This document shows, in pieces, positions 1 to 7,900 of a stretch of 38,501 nt of DNA (its first letter is position 1; the number at the start of each line of letters is the position of its first letter). Position numbers and translations under genes: made by a program. The notes under the pieces were generated by a model. That model saw nothing but the letters and a program-made list of their open reading frames with translations. It did not search any database and was not told the origin of the DNA. This stretch comes from UMGS172 sp045637775 (GTDB taxonomy: Bacteria; Bacillota; Clostridia; Oscillospirales; Acutalibacteraceae): assembly GCA_045637775.1 (NCBI GenBank), contig JAZUAC010000004.1:1-38501 (forward strand). The letters are read 5' to 3'.

Positions 1-1
1 C

Positions 2-646
2 TGCTTCTACAACACCATTTTCGGTACCAAGGGGGATTACATTCCCGAAACCGGTGATGTTCCGCTGGTTGCCGATATGAGCTCCTGCATCCTTTCCGAG
101 CCTGTTGATGTTTCCAAGTTCGGTCTCATCTATGCAGGTGCACAGAAGAACGTTGCTCCTGCAGGTCTTACCATCGTAATCGTTCGTGAGGACCTCATGC
201 GTGACGACCTTCCCGCTTATGTACCCACCGTTTGCAGCTACAAGGTTATGGCTGAAAACGAATCAATGTACAACACTCCTCCCTGCTGGCCTATCTACAT
301 CTGCAAGCTCGTTCTTGAGTGGATCAAGGAGATCGGCGGCTTGTCTGCAATGTAGGCAATGTACGAAAAGAAGGCTGCTCTTCTTTATGATTGCCTTGAT
401 AACAGCAAGCTCTTCAAGAACCCCGTAGTTCCCAACTGCCGTTCCATGATGAATGCAACCTTCCGTGCAGAGGATGACGAGATCAACGCCAAGTTTGTTA
501 AGGAGGCTACCGCAAACGGTATGCAGAACCTTAAGGGTCACCGTTCGGTCGGCGGTATGCGTGCTTCTATCTACAACGCAATGCCTTACGAGGGTGTTGA
601 AAAGCTCGTAGACTTCATCAAGAAGTTTGAAGCTGAAAACCTTTAA
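2..646 (+). pseudogene. serC: Phosphoserine aminotransferase, 3' part, interrupted by an in-frame TAG
   Basis: PLP enzyme of serine biosynthesis that interconverts 3-phosphohydroxypyruvate and phosphoserine using glutamate. The reading frame is open from base 2, so the 5' end lies outside the window. The PLP lysine is visible in GAQKNVAPAG, preceded by the conserved TGDVPLVADMSS block, and the C-terminal NLKGHRSVGGMRASIYNAMP block is intact. A TAG at 353-355 sits between GGLSAM and AMYEKKAALLYD in the same frame, where the family has an ordinary sense codon, often Lys, Glu or Gln. Both sides align to SerC without a frameshift and the 3' part shows no decay. This may be a recent nonsense mutation, a base-call error or a readthrough codon. 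Identity as serC is very sure; the pseudogene label is provisional. A strong terminator follows. Confidence 0.85.
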
Positions 647-666
647 TTAAAACCTTATAAAAGCTT

Positions 667-702
667 ACCCACCGTTCTGATTTGAACGGTGGGTATTTTT
701 TA
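667..702 (+). terminator. Rho-independent terminator of serC
   Basis: An 11-bp perfect stem (acccaccgttc at 667-677, gaacggtgggt at 684-694) with a 6-nt loop is followed by a run of T. It begins about 20 bases after the serC stop. Confidence 0.9.
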
Positions 703-711
703 TGCCATGAT

Positions 712-743
712 AAAAAAACCTCTCACCCATAAGGTGAGAGGTT
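712..743 (-). terminator. Terminator of secDF
   Basis: The stem aacctctcacc (717-727) pairs with ggtgagaggtt (733-743). The A run at 712-718 is the T tract on the minus strand. It lies about 20 bases past the secDF stop and is convergent with the serC terminator. Confidence 0.88.
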
Positions 744-763
744 TGAGTTAATTTAAGCAAATA

Positions 764-3514
764 TTACTTTGCCTTTTTAGCGGTTTCTTTGGAAGCCTTG
801 TACTCCATCCACTTAACCCAAAGAGGACCTGCGAGGAATACAGAGGATACACATCCGGCTACAACACCAACTGCCATGGGAATAGCGAAGGTTCGGAGTG
901 CAGTTACACCGAAGAACTCGGCAACGATAACGATGCTGATGATGGCAGCAAAGGTGGTAAGAGAGGTGACGATGGAACGAGCCAAGGTTTCTCTAATACT
1001 CTTGTTAACCTGTTCGCGAACCGGCAATGAGGGATAGAACTTTCTGTTCTCACGTACACGGTCGAAAATAACGATGGTTGCGTTGAGCGAATAACCGAAC
1101 AAGGTCAATGCAACAGCGAAGAAGTTGGTATCAATATCCAATCCGCATATTACACATGCAAAGAATGCAATAATAACATCGTGGAGCAATGCAGCAAATG
1201 CACAAACACCTGCCGAGATACCACCGATCTTACGGAAACGGATACCAATGTAAACTATGATCAATACACCTGCAAGAACAAGTGCAAACAAACTCTTTAC
1301 AAGGAAAGCTCCTGCCAAGGTGGGGTTAACGGTATTACCGTCAAGAGACTTGAAGTTATTGTCCTTGAAATTGGTCTGAAGGATATAAGTCATTGCAGAC
1401 TGAATACCAACCATAGACTCGGTTACAACTTCCTCCTTGGAAGAAGTAACGGCAGATGTTGTAGATGAAGTGGTGGTAGATGCAGTAGACTCAGTTGTAG
1501 AAGAAGTTGTTGAGGTAACGGTCGATCCGATTGCCGACTCGGTTACCGATGAAGTAGCCTCCGATGTGGTCGACTCGGTAGTCGAAGAGGTTGCCTCTGA
1601 AGAGGTGTTAGAAGAAGTAACCTCGGAAGATGTAGCTTCATTTGAAGATGTGGTCGACTCTACCTTTGAAGACTCAGTAGACGAGGTAGCGCTCGAGGTG
1701 GTGCTCGAATCGGTCACCTGCGACTCGGTGGTCTTGTTAGCCTCTTTAAGTATAGCTTCAAGCTTAGCCTTATCAACCTTCTCGGTTACATCACCCGAGA
1801 ATGAAATCACAAGCTTGGTTTCATCGCTCGAATAGTCAGTGCTTTCGCTGATAGTAGGCTCAATTCCGAGTTTATCGGAAATGACCTGCTTAACAGTATC
1901 CTTATCAACATCACCGGTGTAAGAATAAGTGAAACGGCTACCACCTGCGAAGTTGATATCAAAACCGATGCCGAAGACGGCGGTAAGGATAACACCTACA
2001 AGCATAATAGCTACAATCACAATAGAGTACTTCTTGAGATTTGCAGCAAAATCAAACTTCTCCCAGAACTTGGGTTTCTCGGCATCCTTCTTTTCCTCGG
2101 CCTTAGGTGCGCAATACAACCAGGGCTTGCGGAGGAACTTGAAGCGAGAGATACCCATGAGCATAATGCGGGATGCGAAGATACCCATGATGAAGTTGGC
2201 AATAACACCAACGATAAGAGTGTAGCCGAAGGAGTAGATGTTTCCTGTTACGGAAGAAGAAAGGAACGGGAACAAGAATCCGAAGAGCTGACCCAATGCA
2301 CTGTCGGGAGTACCGAATGCGGCAAGTAACACAAGTGCTACGATAACATTGGTGATGTTACCGTCAAGAATCGAGCTGAAAGCATTGCTGTAGCCCTGCG
2401 AGATAGCACCGTCAATGGTCTTGCCCTTTTTGAACTCTTCCTTAATACGCTCTGCGGTGATAACGTTAGCGTCAACACCAAATCCGATAGCAAGTATAAT
2501 ACCCGCAATACCGGGGAGTGTCATAGTAAAGCTGTCGGTTCCGGGGAAGAAGCCCGAGATAGCTGCAATCATGAGACCTGCCTGACCGGCAAGAGCGATA
2601 CAAGCAATGCTACCGGGCAAACGGTAACGCAGAACCATCATCAAACAGATGACGATAAATGCAATGATACCTGCGATAAGCATTACGTTGAGTGCTTCGG
2701 AACCGAGAATGGGAGAAATTACCTGAAGCTTGGAATCGTCAACCGAGAGTGCAAAAGGCAATGCACCGGCGTTGATCTTCTGAGCGAGGTCGGTTGCCTC
2801 TTCTGCGGTTGCCATACCGGTGATGATTGCCTTACCATCGGTAATCTGAGTGTTAACGGTAGGTGCCGAAAGCAAGTTATCATCCATATAAATGGCAATA
2901 GACTTACCGATCTGTGCCTTGGTTGCTGCAGCAAACTTTGTAGAGCCCTGACCGGTCAACTCAAGCGAAACGACATATGAACCGTTTTCAGTGTCATATC
3001 CGCCATAAGATGCGCCCTTGATATCGGCTGCGCCCTGAAGCACAACCTCACCTGTGTTGTCACTGCCCTTATAGAAGGTGAGCATAGCGGTCTCGCCAAG
3101 CTCATCTATTGCAGCTGTGGGGTCATAAGACTCATCATCCGACTGCCAGGGGAAACGAACAATAATTTGTTTATTGTCGTAATCGGTGTATACCTCATAG
3201 TCAGTGATGTTGTTGTACAGCATACGGGTCTCAATGACCTGCTTTGCCGAATCCATGTCACTGTCCGAAATACTGCCGGGATCAATATCATCCTTGCCGT
3301 CGTTGTTCGAATCAAGGTCAGGTGCAAAGATAGCCTCAACACCACCACTAATATCGATACCCCAACGGATATCACCTGCGCCCTTTACATAAAGCGATCT
3401 CATATCACCGTAATAGTCATCCAATCCGAAGAAGGATGCAACGGTGAATAGAATGACAACAACCGCAACAATAAAGAACCACGGTTTGCTGACGTACTTG
3501 TTCTTGCGTTTCAT
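764..3514 (-). CDS. secDF: SecDF protein translocase fusion with a Ser/Thr-rich insert
   Basis: Membrane accessory subunit of the Sec translocon that uses the proton gradient to pull secreted proteins out. SecD and SecF are fused, 916 residues, longer than the roughly 740 usual for fused SecDF. In order: TM1 about residues 12-30, SecD ectodomain about 40-270 (GGVEAIF, VRFPW, GAADIKGASYGGYD, SAPTVNTQITDG), TM2-6 about 275-450 with FGVDANVITAERI, then SecF TM1 about 493-512, GGSRFTYSYTGDVD, and the last TM block with DVIIAFFACV and GYSLNATIVIFDRVREN. Residues about 595-690 in the SecF ectodomain are almost wholly Ser, Thr, Glu, Ala and Val, which explains the extra length. The N-terminal ectodomain carries an EF-hand-like loop DSNNDGKDD. 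The start at 3514 follows a GGAGG site at good spacing. It has its own promoter and terminator. Confidence 0.95.
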   Translation of the reverse strand: MKRKNKYVSKPWFFIVAVVVILFTVASFFGLDDYYGDMRSLYVKGAGDIRWGIDISGGVEAIFAPDLDSNNDGKDDIDPGSISDSDMDSAKQVIETRMLYNNITDYEVYTDYDNKQIIVRFPWQSDDESYDPTAAIDELGETAMLTFYKGSDNTGEVVLQGAADIKGASYGGYDTENGSYVVSLELTGQGSTKFAAATKAQIGKSIAIYMDDNLLSAPTVNTQITDGKAIITGMATAEEATDLAQKINAGALPFALSVDDSKLQVISPILGSEALNVMLIAGIIAFIVICLMMVLRYRLPGSIACIALAGQAGLMIAAISGFFPGTDSFTMTLPGIAGIILAIGFGVDANVITAERIKEEFKKGKTIDGAISQGYSNAFSSILDGNITNVIVALVLLAAFGTPDSALGQLFGFLFPFLSSSVTGNIYSFGYTLIVGVIANFIMGIFASRIMLMGISRFKFLRKPWLYCAPKAEEKKDAEKPKFWEKFDFAANLKKYSIVIVAIMLVGVILTAVFGIGFDINFAGGSRFTYSYTGDVDKDTVKQVISDKLGIEPTISESTDYSSDETKLVISFSGDVTEKVDKAKLEAILKEANKTTESQVTDSSTTSSATSSTESSKVESTTSSNEATSSEVTSSNTSSEATSSTTESTTSEATSSVTESAIGSTVTSTTSSTTESTASTTTSSTTSAVTSSKEEVVTESMVGIQSAMTYILQTNFKDNNFKSLDGNTVNPTLAGAFLVKSLFALVLAGVLIIVYIGIRFRKIGGISAGVCAFAALLHDVIIAFFACVICGLDIDTNFFAVALTLFGYSLNATIVIFDRVRENRKFYPSLPVREQVNKSIRETLARSIVTSLTTFAAIISIVIVAEFFGVTALRTFAIPMAVGVVAGCVSSVFLAGPLWVKWMEYKASKETAKKAK

Positions 3515-3575
3515 CGCAAAACCTCCAATAAATGTTTACTATTCCTGCATTTTAATTACAGAAAATCACAGAGTA

Positions 3576-3604
3576 ATTATATAATAGAAAAGCCGCTAAG
3601 TCAA
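3576..3604 (-). promoter_or_regulatory. Sigma-70-type promoter of secDF
   Basis: On the minus strand TTGACT (3599-3604) is followed after 17 bases by TATAAT (3576-3581). The -35 box lies inside the terminator hairpin of the upstream secD-like gene, so the two signals are nested. Confidence 0.75.
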
Positions 3605-3625
3605 TCTAAAAATTGACAAAGCGGC
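3586..3625 (-). terminator. Hairpin terminator after the secD-like gene
   Basis: gccgct near 3592 pairs with agcggc near 3625, with an inner gtcaat/attgac pairing. On the minus strand the hairpin is followed by TTTTC. It resembles the hairpin at 4619-4662 in sequence and in position relative to the next start codon. Confidence 0.7.
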
Positions 3626-3639
3626 AAATTTTTATAAAA

Positions 3640-3700
3640 ATTTACATTTCAAGCAATTTTCAGCGCAACTAACGCGACGAGAAGCTTGCCTGTCACGGTA
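3640..3700 (-). pseudogene. Decayed copy of the 3' end of the upstream aminotransferase gene
   Basis: On the minus strand the blocks ACCGT, AAGCTT, GAAAA, TGCT, GAAATGT and AATTTT occur in the same order as at the end of the aminotransferase gene at 4664-4711, about 1027 bases away. The real gene ends in codons for KMLEM and a stop. Here several bases are inserted and the frame is lost. It begins where the secD-like reading frame ends, so it looks like the footprint of a tandem duplication. The alignment was made by eye. Confidence 0.6.
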
Positions 3701-4562
3701 ATATCACTTCTTTATCGGGAGAAATCACTTTAGAATCCATAGGTTTTATACCTAAATCAAACGGCAAACCGCCGGAATTGATTTTATTTGCAAGCTCAAT
3801 AGCCTCATCAGCTGTTGACATGCCGGTGATAACTGCCATACCATTTGTAATCTCAGTATTAACCATGGGAGCTGCAAGCAAAACATCACCTAAATAAATC
3901 GAAATATATTTACCGATTTGTTCCCTTGTCGCCTTTGCGAACTCGGCAGTCCCCTGCTCGGTCATTTCGATATTAACAAGATATGTTTGACTCATATCAT
4001 CGTAACCGCCATAGGTTGCACCTGCAATATCGGCAGCACCCCGTAGAACGAGTTGATTCTCATTCTTTTCGGTGCCTTTATAGAACGTAATTGCTCCCGA
4101 TTCTCTAATGTCAAGTATTATTTTCATAGGATCAAAGTTCTCAATTTGAGTCTGCCAAGGGAACCGAACTTTATAGTTTTTAGACGAATAATCCACACTG
4201 ACTTCATATCCAACAATGTTGTGGTCTTGGAGTCTTGCCTCAAGAGTCTGTTTAACAAAATCAAGATCATCCCTCGGAATATCGTCAGTCATACAGTCAC
4301 CGTCCACATCAACTATGGGCGAAAAGATAACTTCAACACCACCGTCTTCTTCAATATCCCAGCTTGTATCGGTCACAGACTTTTTTGAGATTGATGTTTT
4401 TTCGTCGTCATCGTCACAGCCTGCCAGCGCAACGAAGGTTGCAACGGTGAGCAAAGCCAACACAACAGCAATAATTTTTCTCAATTCACCAATCAATCTT
4501 AATTTAACCGCCAACACACTAACCGACCGCAGTTTTCCGACAAAATTGTTCTTGGATTTCAT
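3693..4562 (-). CDS. Stand-alone SecD ectodomain paralogue, probable lipoprotein
   Basis: 289 residues matching only the N-terminal region of the neighbouring SecDF. Shared blocks in order: GGVEVIFSP, VRFPWQ, ITFYKGTEKN, GAADIAGATYGGYDD, LLAAPMVNTEITNG, ITGMSTADEA, KINSGGLPF, VISP. It stops exactly where SecD would enter TM2, so none of the six RND-type helices is present. Residues about 30-48 are hydrophobic and end in LAGC followed by DDDD, a good lipobox with Cys49; the paralogous SecDF position reads GLDD. I chose 4562 because AGGAGG sits at ideal spacing; the upstream ATG at 4634 has no such site. Function is unknown. It might act as an extracytoplasmic partner of SecDF or be a neutral relic, but its motifs are intact. 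A truncated ABC-type or RND protein is an unlikely alternative. Confidence 0.85.
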   Translation of the reverse strand: MKSKNNFVGKLRSVSVLAVKLRLIGELRKIIAVVLALLTVATFVALAGCDDDDEKTSISKKSVTDTSWDIEEDGGVEVIFSPIVDVDGDCMTDDIPRDDLDFVKQTLEARLQDHNIVGYEVSVDYSSKNYKVRFPWQTQIENFDPMKIILDIRESGAITFYKGTEKNENQLVLRGAADIAGATYGGYDDMSQTYLVNIEMTEQGTAEFAKATREQIGKYISIYLGDVLLAAPMVNTEITNGMAVITGMSTADEAIELANKINSGGLPFDLGIKPMDSKVISPDKEVILP

Positions 4563-4618
4563 TGCAATACCTCCTATTGAGTTTGTCTTTTTACCCTTCA
4601 ATTTAAGTGTATAATATA

Positions 4619-4662
4619 AATGCCGCAATGTCAATTAAAAAATCACATTGCGGCATTTTTTA
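4619..4662 (-). terminator. Terminator-like hairpin after the aminotransferase gene
   Basis: A 13-bp stem pairs aatgccgcaatgt (4619-4631) with acattgcggcatt (4645-4657). The best T run is on the plus strand; on the minus strand the tail is TTTATATT, so it may act weakly in that direction. On the minus strand it also contains a TTGACA that aligns with the -35 box of secDF in the duplicate copy. Confidence 0.6.
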
Positions 4663-4668
4663 TAAAAT

Positions 4669-5940
4669 TCACATTTCGAGCATTTTTTCAAGACTTACAA
4701 GCTTGGTTACGGTACAAAGAAGCTCAGTAGCGGCACGAAGCTCATCAGCACTGGGGAACGAAGGTGCAATACGGATATTGCTGTCGTCGGGGTCGATTCC
4801 GTAAGGATAGGTAGCACCGGCACCGGTCAAGGTAAGACCTGCCTTCTTACAAAGCTCAACGATACGCTTTGCGGTACCGTTAGGAGCGAACAAGCTGATA
4901 AAGTATCCACCATGCGGCTTAGTCCAACGTGCAACGCCGCATTCCTGAAGCTCGCTTTCCAAAACCTCAAGAACAGCCTCAAACTTAGGACGCAACAGGT
5001 TGGCATGAAGCTGCATATGCTCATGGACGGTCTTAAGGTCAGGCAACATCCTTGCATGACGCAAATGGTTGAGCTTATCGGGACCAATGGTCTGATAGTT
5101 CATGCGCTTTTTGATAAGCGCAATATCGTTATCACTTGCAGCCATTGCCGAAACACCTGCTCCGGGGAAAGTTATCTTCGAGGTTGATGTGAACATTATC
5201 ACACGGTCGGGATTACCTGCCTTGTTGCACTCATCAAAAATGTTCAGAATCTTGCAAGGTTCACCAAAAACAGGGTGAATACCGTAAGCGTTATCCCAGA
5301 AAATTCTGAAATCCTTTGCTGTCTTCATAGAGGCAAGACGGCGAATTGTATCATCGCTGTAAACGATACCGTCGGGGTTGGAGTACTTGGGAACACACCA
5401 CATACCCTTGACCGACTCATCCTTGACAAGCTCTTCAACCATGTCCATATCAGGACCTTCATCATTCATGGGAATGTTTATCATTTCAATACCGAAATAC
5501 TCGGTGATACCGAAGTGACGGTCATAACCGGGAACCGGACAAAGGAACTTGACAGGAGCCTGCATCATCCAAGGCTTATCACCCAAGCCGTGCGTCATGG
5601 CCTGTGCAATCATATCAAACATCAAATTAAGCGAGGCATTACCGCCGACGATAACATTCTTACTGGGAACCTCCAAAATATCGGCAAAAAGGTCTTTAAG
5701 CTCGGAAAGACCATCGAGTCCACCGTAGTTACGGCAATCTACCCCGTCGCGATTTTTAATATCTGTTTCAGAAGTCACCATATCAAGCATTTTTGCGGTA
5801 AGCGATAACTGCTCGGGACCAGGTTTGCCGCGAGCCATGTCAAGCTGTAAACCCATGGCGCACAATTCATCGTACTTGGAGCTGACCGACGAATATTCAG
5901 CATTAAGTTCTGCCGCGGTCATTTCACTGTATTTCTTCAT
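4669..5940 (-). CDS. Aspartate aminotransferase, type Ic (MocR-like aminotransferase family)
   Basis: PLP-dependent fold-type I aminotransferase, 423 residues, of the group Pfam calls Aminotran_MocR; characterised members transfer the amino group of aspartate to 2-oxoglutarate. Visible features: MARGKPGPEQL near the N terminus, RNYGGLDGLSELK, VIVGGNASLNLMFD, PGYDRHF, KYSNPDGIVYSD (the Asn-Pro substrate/cofactor region), WDNAYGIH, and the PLP lysine in TSTSKITFPGAG. The C-terminal domain has KPHGGYFISLF and the carboxylate-binding Arg in SNIRIAPSFPS. I chose the start at 5940, preceded by GGAGAC at proper spacing, over the ATG four codons upstream. It has its own promoter. It lacks the DNA-binding domain of a true MocR regulator. 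The exact amino donor is inferred. Confidence 0.88.
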   Translation of the reverse strand: MKKYSEMTAAELNAEYSSVSSKYDELCAMGLQLDMARGKPGPEQLSLTAKMLDMVTSETDIKNRDGVDCRNYGGLDGLSELKDLFADILEVPSKNVIVGGNASLNLMFDMIAQAMTHGLGDKPWMMQAPVKFLCPVPGYDRHFGITEYFGIEMINIPMNDEGPDMDMVEELVKDESVKGMWCVPKYSNPDGIVYSDDTIRRLASMKTAKDFRIFWDNAYGIHPVFGEPCKILNIFDECNKAGNPDRVIMFTSTSKITFPGAGVSAMAASDNDIALIKKRMNYQTIGPDKLNHLRHARMLPDLKTVHEHMQLHANLLRPKFEAVLEVLESELQECGVARWTKPHGGYFISLFAPNGTAKRIVELCKKAGLTLTGAGATYPYGIDPDDSNIRIAPSFPSADELRAATELLCTVTKLVSLEKMLEM

Positions 5941-6005
5941 AAAAGTCTCCATTCTGCCATCACAGACTAATCAAAAGGCAATTCACTTAATATACATTAC
6001 CGCCT

Positions 6006-6034
6006 ATTCTAATATATATGCTTCCCTTTTGCAA
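6006..6034 (-). promoter_or_regulatory. Promoter of the aminotransferase gene
   Basis: On the minus strand TTGCAA (6029-6034), 17 bases, then TAGAAT (6006-6011). It lies about 65 bases upstream of the chosen start. Confidence 0.6.
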
Positions 6035-6040
6035 GTGTTT

Positions 6041-6557
6041 TTTAAGAAAAGTTTGTTTTTTAGGTAACAAAATTAAGCGAAGGCTGAAATTTGTTGTTAT
6101 ATTTAATTTTTTCAGCGTGACACTTAATAAAATTAAGTTTTGGTTTTTGCGTATTCGTTGCATTGCCCGTTTTGTCCTAAAAGCTTTTTAAAGCCATCAC
6201 AAAATAAGCAAAAAATCGCAAAATCTCTTAAATTAAATGTTACATCATGCCGGAATTTACGTTGTGACATTATAATGTATATATTATTATATTATATGCA
6301 CTTTCTGTTTCAGATGAGAAGTGTGACGGTCATGCCCCAAAAGGTTATTGTGTGTTGTGTGAAAATCGAACACTGAAAAGCCCACCGATAAGTTTTACTC
6401 GTCGGTGGGCTTATTCGCACGGATTAGGTTTAAAACCGCCGACGCAAACTCCATATTCCAACCACCTTATATTTAGTGTTATAAAGATATATCAAAAAAC
6501 ACGCATATTTCCAATAAGGATAGAAACATTAAACATAAAAGGCTTGGAGGAAAGATC
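6041..6557. other. AT-rich intergenic region without a supported gene
   Basis: About 500 bases with no open frame that has a ribosome site or a recognisable product. A very AT-rich stretch at 6266-6300 could hold a promoter for the oxidoreductase gene. The hairpin at 6378-6412 (aagcccaccga / tcggtgggctt, 13-nt loop) has only a short T run and could be a weak terminator or leader structure. Confidence 0.6.
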
Positions 6558-7853
6558 ATGGAATCAATTTGGGCAAATAATACACCGCAGCCGCAGTTTG
6601 AAACTTTGGACGGCAACAAAAACACCGATGTTCTGATTATCGGTGGAGGTATTGCAGGAATTTTATGCGCTTATCGTCTTCAAAATGCAGGTGTGGATTA
6701 TATTTTAACCGAAGCCAAAGACGTTTTCAGTGGCATAACCCAAAACACCACCGCAAAAACAACAATCCAGCACGGACTTATCTACGACAAACTGATAAAA
6801 CAGTTTGGCTTTGACACGGCAAAGCTTTATTTTAAGTCACAGACCGAAGCCTCCCAAAGGTACACAAAACTTTGCCAAAACATAGACTGCGACTATGAAA
6901 CGACCGATTCCTATGTTTATTCTATAACTAATCGAAGGAACATTGAAAAAGAAATCGCCGCATTAAACAGCCTTGGAGTTAAAGCCGAATTTTCGAATGC
7001 AGGCAACCTGCCTTTCGAAGTTACAGGTGCGGTAAAAGTCAGCGGTCAAGCGCAGTTTCATCCTTTGAAATTTTTATATACCATCTCGAAAGGCCTTAAT
7101 ATCCATACCCACACCAAAGTGCTTGAATTAAAGCCATACAAGGCGGTTGCAGACCGCGGTGAGATAACTTTTAAAAAGGTGATAATTGCAACCCATTTTC
7201 CTATACTCAACAAACATGGCAGTTATTTTTTGAAGTTGTATCAACACCGTTCCTATGTTCTTGCCTTAAAATGTGCACAAAATGTCAATGGAATGTATGT
7301 GGACGAGAGCGACAAGGGATTGTCATTCCGAAATTACGGTGACCTTTTACTGCTTGGCGGCGGAGGACACCGCACAGGTAAAAAGGGTGGATGTTGGCAA
7401 GAGCTTGAAGATTTTGCCAACAAGTACTACAAAAATGCCGAAATAGTCGGAAAATGGGCAACGCAGGACTGCATAACATTAGACGGTGTTCCGTATATCG
7501 GTCAGTATTCCAAGTCAACGCCTGATGTGTTTGTTGCAACAGGATTTAACAAATGGGGTATAACCAATGCAATGGTTGCAGCCGAACTTCTTTGCGACCT
7601 TGTTTGCGGCAGACCAAACCCTTATACCGACGTCTTTTCACCATCGCGCAGTATTTTACACCCACAGCTTGCCGTCAACGCCTTTGAGTCCACAGTGGGA
7701 CTGCTTACCCCCACCGCACCGCGATGCCCTCACCTTGGTTGTGCCTTAAAGTACAACCGTGCCGAACACACTTGGGATTGCCCTTGCCACGGCTCGCGAT
7801 TTACCGAAAACGGTCAACTCATCGACAACCCCGCCACCGATGATAAAAAATAA
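6558..7853 (+). CDS. FAD-dependent oxidoreductase with C-terminal Rieske iron-sulfur motif
   Basis: 431 residues. The N-terminal Rossmann motif VLIIGGGIAGILCAYRL binds FAD, and the body matches the DAO-type oxidoreductases that include glycine oxidase-like enzymes and the YhfW family. GFNKWGITNAMVAAELL near residue 330 is the second FAD-contact motif. The last 50 residues hold the Rieske ligands CPHLGC (Cys-X-His) and CPCHGS (Cys-X2-His), expected to bind a [2Fe-2S] cluster. The link between the two domains is short: most of the N-terminal beta strands of a full Rieske domain seem absent compared with YhfW-type proteins of about 500 residues. The GGAGG at 6546-6550 fixes the start. The substrate is unknown; no signal peptide, so it is probably cytoplasmic. 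Confidence 0.85.
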   Translation: MESIWANNTPQPQFETLDGNKNTDVLIIGGGIAGILCAYRLQNAGVDYILTEAKDVFSGITQNTTAKTTIQHGLIYDKLIKQFGFDTAKLYFKSQTEASQRYTKLCQNIDCDYETTDSYVYSITNRRNIEKEIAALNSLGVKAEFSNAGNLPFEVTGAVKVSGQAQFHPLKFLYTISKGLNIHTHTKVLELKPYKAVADRGEITFKKVIIATHFPILNKHGSYFLKLYQHRSYVLALKCAQNVNGMYVDESDKGLSFRNYGDLLLLGGGGHRTGKKGGCWQELEDFANKYYKNAEIVGKWATQDCITLDGVPYIGQYSKSTPDVFVATGFNKWGITNAMVAAELLCDLVCGRPNPYTDVFSPSRSILHPQLAVNAFESTVGLLTPTAPRCPHLGCALKYNRAEHTWDCPCHGSRFTENGQLIDNPATDDKK

Positions 7854-7862
7854 TAGATGGAT

Positions 7863-7900
7863 AAAAACAAAGACAGACTAAACAGTCTGTCTTTGTTTTT
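7863..7900. terminator. Bidirectional terminator after the oxidoreductase and after the tRNA-Pro module
   Basis: A perfect 17-bp stem (7863-7879 with 7884-7900) has a 4-nt loop and starts in A5 and ends in T5, so it can stop transcription from both sides. It abuts the duplicated tRNA 3' end at 7901. Confidence 0.88.

Noticed and set aside
353..355. Genome-wide reassignment of TAG to a sense codon
   Set aside because: The AraC regulator at 11659-12474 ends in TAG exactly where the family normally ends, and no suppressor tRNA or pyrrolysine gene is in the window.
1437..1835. Open frame on the plus strand encoding a Val/Asp/Glu-rich 132-residue protein
   Set aside because: It is the antisense of the Ser/Thr-rich insert of secDF; it has no ribosome site and its composition is explained by the repeat codons of the real gene.
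6140..6376. 78-codon open frame in the large gap before the oxidoreductase
   Set aside because: No ribosome site, no family resemblance, and AT-rich composition unlike neighbouring genes.
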